Shown: in pieces, positions 7,850-14,105 of the stretch
How positions within the stretch are numbered: position 1 is the stretch's first letter
Layout of the letters: each line of letters opens with the position of its first letter
Assembly: GCA_900549375.1 (NCBI GenBank)
Contig: URNY01000051.1
Span: 1-15,444, forward strand
DNA: 15,444 nucleotides
DNA from: an uncultured Bacteroidales bacterium
Lineage (GTDB): Bacteria; Bacteroidota; Bacteroidia; Bacteroidales; Muribaculaceae
Direction of reading: 5' to 3'
The notes under the pieces: model-generated
What the model was told of the DNA's origin: nothing
Seen by the model: the letters and a program-made list of their open reading frames with translations, nothing else
Databases searched by the model: none
Translations under genes and position numbers: made by a program

Positions 7850-7993
7850 ATGGCACTCTACGACATCCTCGGCATAAACATGCAGACCCTCTCCCCCCTC
7901 GAAATGAACCGCATCCACTTCGAGACCGGCCGCCACTCCCCCGTCGACAAAGACACCCCCGCAGCCCCCGCCCCAAAACGCGGTCAGGGGTAG
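7850..7993 (+). CDS. Small protein of 47 residues, unknown function
   Basis: An ATG 13 bases after the VKOR stop opens 47 codons ending in TAG. About nine in ten third positions are G or C, the same bias as the flanking genes, which argues for real coding. The product starts MALYDILGINMQ, continues with LSPLEMNRIHFETGR (14-28), and ends in a Pro/Ala/Lys-rich tail (APAPKRGQG). It has no Cys, no signal peptide and no membrane segment. LSxxEMxxI matches the -12 to -4 part of double-glycine leader peptides, but Phe-Glu stands where the two glycines should be. Tight spacing suggests co-transcription with the VKOR gene. I do not recognise a family. It could be a partner peptide of the C39-like domain, a small cytoplasmic protein, or the remnant of a longer gene. 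Confidence 0.6.
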   Translation: MALYDILGINMQTLSPLEMNRIHFETGRHSPVDKDTPAAPAPKRGQG

Positions 7994-8040
7994 AAGTGCG
8001 GAAATTTGCGTAAACGTGTTATAAAACAGATTCCGGAAGA

Positions 8041-8070
8041 TTGCAGTTTGTCTATTTTGGGTTATTTTTG
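8041..8070 (+). promoter_or_regulatory. Bacteroidetes promoter of the Gate-domain membrane protein gene
   Basis: TTG at 8041-8043 (-33 element), a 19-base spacer and TATTTTTG at 8063-8070 (-7 element, exact TAnnTTTG) form a complete Bacteroidetes promoter. Transcription should start near 8076-8080, giving a leader of about 40 bases before the ATG at 8119. The TTG at 8041, which could be read as an upstream start, is therefore part of the promoter. Confidence 0.75.
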
Positions 8071-8118
8071 CGGTCGAAGAAACCGTTTAACCTAATACCG
8101 AAAAACTGTTCTCTCCGA

Positions 8119-9342
8119 ATGGAAAATAACGAAGAATCCGCCCCGCTCGCGGGCGCGGTCGAAACAGATATCAAATCATCAGAAGCAACTAAAACCGGCA
8201 AGTCTGCCGGAAAGAAATCGGCATGGAGCGGCGTTATTTGCCTCGTCGTGGTGTTCGGCCTTTTCGGCTATTTAGGTCAGGGAATGGGACTGGCAAACAT
8301 GCTCAAGACGCTTATGAACACCGCCCACGACCTGCTTCTCAACACTGTCTTCTACCTCATGGCTATCTGCGTGCTAACCGGTGCCGTGGGTAAGATTTTC
8401 ATGGAATTCGGCGTGGTCGACCTCCTCGAGCGACTCCTGCGCCCGCTCATGAAACCGCTCTTCAACCTCCCGGGCGTCGCCTCCCTTGGCGCCGTCGTAA
8501 CCTTCCTCAGCGACAACCCCGCCATCATCTCCCTTGCCTCCGACAAACGCTTCAGCTCTTATTTCAAGAAATACCAGTTCATCTCGCTCACCAATTTCGG
8601 CACCGCCTTTGGCATGGGCCTCCTCGTGATGGTCTTCATGGTGGGTCAGGGATATTTCTGGGAACCGCTTGTCGGATTTGCCGGCGCTTTCCTCGGCTGC
8701 GCCGTCTCTACGCGACTGATGCAATACTTCGTGATACGCAACTACCCGCATTATCTCGAAGAGGATATGGTGGACGACAAAACCGATACCTATGAAAAGA
8801 AAAATGAAGGAGAACGGAAATCCCCGTTCGTCAGAATCCTCTCCGCTTTGCTCGACGGTGGGCGCTCGGGCGTTGACGTCGGCATCGCCATCATCCCCGG
8901 AGTGCTCATAATATCCACCCTCGTGATGCTCCTCACATTCGGCCCCGGCGAAGGGGGTCAATACACCGGCGCCGCATACGAAGGCGTGGCCGTTCTGCCA
9001 TGGCTCGCACAGAAAGTCGATTTCATTTTCGAATGGCTCTTCGGCTTCCACGACCCCCATCTCGTGGCCTTCCCCATCACGTCGCTCGGTGCCGTCGGCG
9101 CCGCGCTCAGCCTCGTCCCCAACTTCATATCCCAGGGGTGGATCGACGGTAACGCCATCGCTGTCTTTACCGCCATCGGCATGTGCTGGAGCGGATATCT
9201 CAGCACACACACCGCCATGCTCGACTCGCTCGGCTTCCGCGAACTCACCTCCAAAGCCATCCTCGCCCACACCATCGGTGGCCTCTGCGCCGCCGTAACC
9301 GCCCATCTCCTCTTCATGGCCGTCAGCGTTGCGATAGCCTGA
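8119..9342 (+). CDS. Nucleoside-recognition (Gate) domain membrane protein, CD0519/CD1768-like
   Basis: This 407-residue integral membrane protein has a charged, Ser/Lys-rich cytoplasmic N-terminus (1-34) and about eight to ten hydrophobic segments (around 36-55, 71-92, 119-140, 155-177, 182-204, 251-274, 315-333, 345-362, 380-405). Two related halves each contain an xSLGAV segment (122-126 with TFLSDNPA after it; 322-326 with ALSLVP after it), as in paired Gate domains. A hydrophilic loop rich in Asp/Glu/Lys (213-236) separates them. The layout fits the CD0519/CD1768 family of clostridia and Bacteroidales; the family name is from memory. The transported substrate is not known, and nucleosides are only suggested by the domain name. 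The ATG at 8119 is chosen because a full promoter lies at 8041-8070. No partner gene is adjacent. Confidence 0.82.
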   Translation: MENNEESAPLAGAVETDIKSSEATKTGKSAGKKSAWSGVICLVVVFGLFGYLGQGMGLANMLKTLMNTAHDLLLNTVFYLMAICVLTGAVGKIFMEFGVVDLLERLLRPLMKPLFNLPGVASLGAVVTFLSDNPAIISLASDKRFSSYFKKYQFISLTNFGTAFGMGLLVMVFMVGQGYFWEPLVGFAGAFLGCAVSTRLMQYFVIRNYPHYLEEDMVDDKTDTYEKKNEGERKSPFVRILSALLDGGRSGVDVGIAIIPGVLIISTLVMLLTFGPGEGGQYTGAAYEGVAVLPWLAQKVDFIFEWLFGFHDPHLVAFPITSLGAVGAALSLVPNFISQGWIDGNAIAVFTAIGMCWSGYLSTHTAMLDSLGFRELTSKAILAHTIGGLCAAVTAHLLFMAVSVAIA

Positions 9343-9377
9343 CACGTCAACCTTTGATTGAGTAATCCGGGCCTCTG

Positions 9378-9397
9378 AAACGTAATTTATTACGTTT
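9378..9397. promoter_or_regulatory. 20-bp palindrome upstream of GH43, candidate operator
   Basis: AAACGTAAT and ATTACGTTT are perfect inverted copies separated by TT, centred 28 bases before the GH43 start. The stem is A/T-rich with a two-base gap, so a transcription terminator is unlikely. Dimeric repressors or activators bind such sites. TACGTTTA inside the right arm (9391-9398) resembles a -7 element except for its last base, so a bound protein could cover the promoter. The regulator itself is not in this window. Confidence 0.5.
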
Positions 9398-9415
9398 AAT
9401 CAAGAACTTCAGCTT

Positions 9416-11080
9416 ATGAGACTGTCAGCTTTTGCCCTCATGCTTCTCGCATCGGGCGCATTATATGCCACGGCCGGCAACAATTATATATCGAAAGTGT
9501 GGAGTCCCGACAGGGGCGACGGCACGTATGTCAACCCCATCATAAACGCCGACTACAGCGACCCTGACGCTATCCGCGTGGGCTCCGACTACTGGATGAC
9601 GGCCTCAAGTTTCTGCAACGTTCCCGGTCTGCCGATCCTGCATTCCACCGACCTTGTGAACTGGGAAATCGTGAACCATGCACTCCCCTCTCTCCCCTCG
9701 CCAACTTTCGATACCCCTCAGCATGGCAAAGGAGTCTGGGCACCCTCGATCCGTTTCCACAACGGCGAATACTACATCTTCTGGGGGGATCCCGACACGG
9801 GCGCCTACATGGTCAAAACCGCCGACCCGCGCGGCAAATGGTCGGAGCCGGTGCTCCTCTGGAAAGGGAAAGGAATCATCGACACCTGCCCGCTCTGGGA
9901 TGAGGACGGCAAAGCCTATCTTGTCAACGCCTGGGCTAAAAGCCGCTCCGGCTTCAACTCGATGGTGACGGTTTCCGAGATGCGGCCGGACGCCACGGCG
10001 CTCCTCGGCGAGCCGGTGATGGTCTACGACGGCATGCCCGAAGGGAACCATACCATCGAAGGACCGAAGTTCTATAAACGCAACGGCTATTATTATATCC
10101 TTGCTCCCGCCGGAGGCGTGGAGCGGGGCTGGCAGATGGCCCTCCGCTCGCGCAACCCGTTCGGCCCATACGAATCGAAGATCGTGATGGCCGAAGGTAA
10201 ATCGGGCATCAACGGCCCCCATCAGGGCGCATGGATCGACACCGACAAAGGTGAAAACTGGTTCATAAATTTCCAGGACAAAGGCTTCCTTGGTCGCGTG
10301 CTTCATCTTAACCCCATTGAATGGCGCGGCGACTGGCCTGTTATCGGCATCGATAAGGATGGCGACGGATGCGGAGAACCCGTGGCGCGCCACCGCAAAC
10401 CGAAAGCCTCCGGCGCCTCGCAGCGCATCAACCCCGCAGAGTCCGACAGCTTCGACGGCATCCGCCTCGGCGAGCAATGGGACTGGTTCGCCAACTACCG
10501 TCCGGAATTCGGATTCACCACGCCATTAGGATATTTCCGCCTTTACGGCCACAATGTGAGCGGCATCGACGGCAAACATGAATACGTAAACCTGCGCGAG
10601 GTTCCCAACATCCTCACGCAGAAACTACCCGCCGACAAATTCACCGCCACGGCGGAAACCACCGTATCGGGAAGTGCCGACGGCCAGCAGGCCGGCATCG
10701 TGGTGATGGGTCGCGACTATTCGCGCATGGCTGTAGAGAAAAAGGGGGACCGCTTCATCATCAAGCAGATTGAAAGTTTCGGCGCTGACCTCGGCAACGG
10801 GGAGACAGAAACCGTAGTGGCCGAAGTGCCCGCCTCGCGCCTCAACTGCGACGGCCCAGCCGCCACCTCCGACCTCGACATCTGGATGCGCGTGCGTCTC
10901 GACGGCAAAGGGATGGCCCATTTCTCCTACAGCCTCGACGGCAAGAAATTCCTTCCCTCGGGGAAACCCTTTAAAGTGCGTCAGGGCCACTGGATCGGTG
11001 CCCGCGTTGGTTTCGCCGCCCTTCAGCGCGGCAAGGACCGCGGCTGGCTCGACATCCGCTCCTTCACCGTAGAACCCTAA
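9416..11080 (+). CDS. Secreted glycoside hydrolase family 43 enzyme (xylosidase/arabinofuranosidase type)
   Basis: The 554 residues begin with a Sec signal peptide (about 1-20, cleavage near ATA/GN) without a lipobox, so the protein should be periplasmic. The five-bladed propeller catalytic domain spans about 37-330. Its expected catalytic residues are present: Asp49 (base) in YSDPDAIRVG, Asp156 (pKa modulator) in IIDTCPLWDEDG, and Glu215 (acid) in TIEGPKFYK. The C-terminal part (about 345-554, with LDIWMRVRLDGK and FSYSLDGKKF) looks like the beta-sandwich domain found after many GH43 propellers. NADYSDPDAIRVG, ASSFCNVPGLPILHS and WAPSIRFHNGEYYIFWGDPD resemble subfamily 12, from memory. These enzymes remove xylose or arabinose units from plant glycans. 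No susC/susD pair or other glycanase is nearby. A palindrome precedes the gene and a hairpin follows it. Confidence 0.92.
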   Translation: MRLSAFALMLLASGALYATAGNNYISKVWSPDRGDGTYVNPIINADYSDPDAIRVGSDYWMTASSFCNVPGLPILHSTDLVNWEIVNHALPSLPSPTFDTPQHGKGVWAPSIRFHNGEYYIFWGDPDTGAYMVKTADPRGKWSEPVLLWKGKGIIDTCPLWDEDGKAYLVNAWAKSRSGFNSMVTVSEMRPDATALLGEPVMVYDGMPEGNHTIEGPKFYKRNGYYYILAPAGGVERGWQMALRSRNPFGPYESKIVMAEGKSGINGPHQGAWIDTDKGENWFINFQDKGFLGRVLHLNPIEWRGDWPVIGIDKDGDGCGEPVARHRKPKASGASQRINPAESDSFDGIRLGEQWDWFANYRPEFGFTTPLGYFRLYGHNVSGIDGKHEYVNLREVPNILTQKLPADKFTATAETTVSGSADGQQAGIVVMGRDYSRMAVEKKGDRFIIKQIESFGADLGNGETETVVAEVPASRLNCDGPAATSDLDIWMRVRLDGKGMAHFSYSLDGKKFLPSGKPFKVRQGHWIGARVGFAALQRGKDRGWLDIRSFTVEP

Positions 11081-11104
11081 GGTGCATCCACCACTGTCAA
11101 TATC

Positions 11105-11138
11105 GGGGGCCTATCGTTTGAAAAGACGGTAGGCCTCT
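11105..11138 (+). terminator. Hairpin terminator of GH43, inside the 3' end of the convergent ATPase gene
   Basis: On the plus strand GGCCTATCG (11108-11116) pairs with CGGTAGGCC (11127-11135), with one U-G wobble and a 10-base loop. Three more pairs (two of them wobble) extend the stem to about 12. TCTTGT follows instead of a clean U-run. The hairpin starts 24 bases after the GH43 stop. In the minus-strand RNA the wobble becomes a C-A mismatch, so it favours plus-strand termination. The same bases encode the last residues of the Ca2+ ATPase. Confidence 0.6.
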
Positions 11139-13966
11139 CTTGTCCAAAGCACAAACGATGATGCGGCAATGATGATCACAAGGTCCAGTGCACCTGACTT
11201 GTTGAATCCCCAGTCGAGGGTATGAAGCATCGGCGACACATTGAAGAACTCGTAGGCTATCTCCGTGATGAACAATTGCCCGGCAACGATGATGCCGACA
11301 ATCGTCCAGAAACCCTGACTCATCTTCAGCCGGAAGATACTTTCGCCGGTCTCGAAAGCGCGGGCGTTGAACATATACCAGAAATGCGTCCAGACAAAGA
11401 TCGAGAAGAGCAGAGTGGCCTCATAAGCGGTCATGGGCGACTCGACGCCTACCGCGGCACGGAACATCTGCGGGATGGAAGTGACATCGGCATGATTGAA
11501 AAGCCAGTAGAAACCGAATGTTATCGCGAAGAAAAGAAGGCCGACTCCCGTAAGTTCCACAATCATCGGCCGCGTAAGGATCGAGGAATTGCGCTTGCGC
11601 GGCTTATCGCGCATCACGGCCTTGGATGGAGGAAGAGAAGCCAACGCCATTGCGCCGAATGTATCCATGATGAGGTTCACCCAGAGCATCTGCGTCACGG
11701 TCAGCGGCGACTCCGAACCCATGAACGAGCCGAAAAGCACTAAGAAGCAGGCCGCCACATTCACCGTGAGCTGGAAGAGCAGGAACCGCTGGATATTCTG
11801 ATAGAGCGATCGCCCCCACATCACGGCTCGACCTATCGAGGAGAAGGAGTTGTCGATAATCGTGATATCGGACGCCTCTTTCGCCACCGACGTACCGTCG
11901 CCCATCGACAGCCCGACATGGGCCGTCTTGAGCGCCGGAGCGTCGTTCGTGCCGTCACCGGTCACGGCCACGACCTCATTGTTGGCCTGCAACGCCTCCA
12001 CAAGTCGTTTCTTGTCCAGCGGGCGCGCCCGGGCTATTATCTTGAAATCCTCTACCCCCTCCTTGAGCTGTTCGTCGGTAATCTCGGCAAACTCGGGGCC
12101 GATGATTATATTGCGGTCCGTATCCGTGGCATCGTTCCAGAGACCGATGCGACGTCCGATCTCTTTGGCCGTCCCGGGAGTGTCGCCGGTAACGATCTTC
12201 ACCTTGATGCCCGCGTCGAGCACCTCCCGCACCGCTGCGGGCACATCCGCGCGGACAGGATCGGCGATAGCGACGATGCCGAGGAAGGTCAGATTGTCGG
12301 CCACAACCCGCCCGTCGGCAATAGTCGCATCCCCCTCTTGAACCTCCTGATATGCGAAGCCGAGGGTGCGCATGGCCTGATTCTGATATTCGAGCAACTG
12401 CGCGTCGATCTCCTCTTCTGTCACTCCGTTGGTGTTGCGACACATGCCGAACACTATCTCCGGCGCCCCCTTTACATAGAGTATTCTCTTACCCGACGCA
12501 GATCTGGCAACCGTTGCCATATACTTCCGCTCGGTGGTGAATGGCAGCTCTTCGAGACGACCGGCGCTCCCGCGCAACTCCTGATAGTCCATGCCGTTGG
12601 CCTTGAGCCACAGCAATAGGGCACCCTCCGTGGGGTTGCCGAGCACTTGCGGCTTATCGCCCGAGAGGTCAAGTTGTGCCGTAGAGTTCACAGCTATCCC
12701 TTCATAAATATATCGGAAGTCGGGCTTCGGACAGAAGAAATCGGCCTTGTCCACCTGCATCTGGTTCTGCGTCAGCGTACCCGTTTTGTCGGTGCATATC
12801 ACGGTTATGGCGCCCATCGTCTCGCAGGCATGCATCTTGCGCACAAGATTATTGGTTTTCAGCATCCGGCTCATCGAGTAAGCCAAAGAGAGCGTCACCG
12901 CCATCGGCAATCCCTCCGGCACAGCCACCACAATCAGCGTCACCGCTACCATCAGCGTTTTCAGCGTATGGCTGAAGAGCAGCGACCAGGTGTAGCTGAC
13001 GGCGCCGGGGTTAAGCATAGCGAACGCCCCTACAACCATGGCGAAGAAGAGGATTACGAACCCGGTGATCGTAAACGCGCACTTCGGCTTCGACCAACCG
13101 CCGAATTTCTTGATTACAAGCCAGAAGAAAAGGGCCACGGGAATTATAAGGGTCCATGCCTGCCATGCACCCCACCCTAAGAAATGGATCAGCTGGCCGA
13201 TGATGATAAGGCCGGCGAAAACATAGCTCGCATCCGTTATCCATCGGGCGAGGCGGTCGAGTTGCTCGTTGAGCGGCGTCTTCACCGAGTCGTCGATCTG
13301 CGCCTCCACGAACACCTTACCCATCTCCGTAGCGTCGCCTACCCGGAGCACGCGCATCACGCCATGCCCCTCCATAATCTTCGTGCCGCGCAACACATGG
13401 TTCGAGGGATACGTGGCATCCTTGTCGAAGTGAGCCGGATCGGTGGTCTTCGAGCTCAGCGGCTCTCCGGTGAGCGACGACTCATCCACGCTCATCGTCA
13501 CGGCATCCAGAAGTTCGCCGTCCGCCGGTATCTCGTCGCCGGTGTTGAGCACCACGATATCTCCCACCACCACATCCTTACGCGGCACGGTGGTCATCGA
13601 GCCGTTGCGCATCACCTCCACCGGCTCGTCGTCGTTCACCTTGTTGAGGATCTTGAATGCCTTGTTGGCCCTCTGCTCGAAGACAAAGGCGAGAACCGTG
13701 GCCAGACCGATGGCGATGAAGATACCGATAGGCTCGAAGAATACCTTCCAGTCCTGCCCGAGACCGAAATATTCATAGAAAGAGATACCGATGGAAAGCA
13801 CACCGGCCACCATCAGTATGATAATCAGCGGATCGGAAAATTTATGGAGAAATTCCTTCCACCATGGCGTCTGCGCCGGAGGCGTCAGCACATTCCGGCC
13901 ATTTATCCGCCGGCTTTCCAGCACCTCCGCATCGCTCAGGCCTCTGTATCGTTTGTCGTCAGACAT
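11111..13966 (-). CDS. Calcium-translocating P-type ATPase, PMCA type (IIB-like)
   Basis: This 951-residue ion pump exports Ca2+ from the cytoplasm using ATP. In order: actuator motif LTGEP (165-169), TM4 PEGLP with Glu351 (Ca2+ ligand), phosphorylation site Asp393 in CTDKTGTLT, nucleotide-binding KGAPE (499-503), TGD (593-595), hinge GDGTNDAPA (670-678), and TM6 N764/D768 in NLIMDTF, the PMCA-type Ca2+ site. No C-terminal calmodulin tail is present. Between TM3 (about 248-264) and TM4 (339-357) there are two extra hydrophobic stretches (271-287 and 298-318), making it longer than many bacterial relatives. An upstream TTG at 14002 keeps the frame open, but it lies inside the -7 element, so the ATG at 13966 is the start. 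The gene is convergent with GH43, 30 bases apart. Confidence 0.94.
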   Translation of the reverse strand: MSDDKRYRGLSDAEVLESRRINGRNVLTPPAQTPWWKEFLHKFSDPLIIILMVAGVLSIGISFYEYFGLGQDWKVFFEPIGIFIAIGLATVLAFVFEQRANKAFKILNKVNDDEPVEVMRNGSMTTVPRKDVVVGDIVVLNTGDEIPADGELLDAVTMSVDESSLTGEPLSSKTTDPAHFDKDATYPSNHVLRGTKIMEGHGVMRVLRVGDATEMGKVFVEAQIDDSVKTPLNEQLDRLARWITDASYVFAGLIIIGQLIHFLGWGAWQAWTLIIPVALFFWLVIKKFGGWSKPKCAFTITGFVILFFAMVVGAFAMLNPGAVSYTWSLLFSHTLKTLMVAVTLIVVAVPEGLPMAVTLSLAYSMSRMLKTNNLVRKMHACETMGAITVICTDKTGTLTQNQMQVDKADFFCPKPDFRYIYEGIAVNSTAQLDLSGDKPQVLGNPTEGALLLWLKANGMDYQELRGSAGRLEELPFTTERKYMATVARSASGKRILYVKGAPEIVFGMCRNTNGVTEEEIDAQLLEYQNQAMRTLGFAYQEVQEGDATIADGRVVADNLTFLGIVAIADPVRADVPAAVREVLDAGIKVKIVTGDTPGTAKEIGRRIGLWNDATDTDRNIIIGPEFAEITDEQLKEGVEDFKIIARARPLDKKRLVEALQANNEVVAVTGDGTNDAPALKTAHVGLSMGDGTSVAKEASDITIIDNSFSSIGRAVMWGRSLYQNIQRFLLFQLTVNVAACFLVLFGSFMGSESPLTVTQMLWVNLIMDTFGAMALASLPPSKAVMRDKPRKRNSSILTRPMIVELTGVGLLFFAITFGFYWLFNHADVTSIPQMFRAAVGVESPMTAYEATLLFSIFVWTHFWYMFNARAFETGESIFRLKMSQGFWTIVGIIVAGQLFITEIAYEFFNVSPMLHTLDWGFNKSGALDLVIIIAASSFVLWTREAYRLFKR

Positions 13967-13999
13967 AGAAGAATCAATAATTAGATCTGTTTCGAGGCC

Positions 14000-14007
14000 C
14001 AAAATTA
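14000..14007 (-). promoter_or_regulatory. Bacteroidetes -7 promoter element of the Ca2+ ATPase gene
   Basis: On the minus strand the site reads TAATTTTG, an exact TAnnTTTG, 33 bases before the ATG at 13966. TTTG and TTG copies at 14043-14037 are about ten bases too far away for a normal -33 element. The site shows that the ATPase is transcribed separately from the NSS transporter gene upstream, which ends at 14106. Confidence 0.62.
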
Positions 14008-14105
14008 ACTAAAAACATCCGCTCCGGCCTCTTCCGCAACAAAAACTTAACAACATCGTCGCCGCCACGGTTTGTTTTGGAGGTGTGTCCGCCGCCCTTA
14101 TTCGC

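Noticed and set aside
8374..9345. Long open frame (323 codons) on the minus strand opposite the Gate protein gene
   Set aside because: It is an antisense shadow of a GC-rich gene: Glu/Gly/His-rich product with no recognisable domain, while the plus strand has clear membrane-protein coding and a promoter.
6762..9381. The 10-mer CCTCTGAAAC occurs after the thioredoxin gene (6762) and after the Gate protein gene (9372)
   Set aside because: A shared 10-mer is expected many times by chance in 15 kb; no flanking similarity was seen.
9378..9397. The palindrome as a terminator for the Gate protein gene
   Set aside because: The stem is A/T-rich with only two bases between arms and no following T-run, so an operator is more likely.
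14009..14105. A terminator hairpin after the NSS transporter gene
   Set aside because: GC-rich stretches (GCCGCC, GGCGGC) are present but I could not pair them into a convincing stem followed by a T-run.
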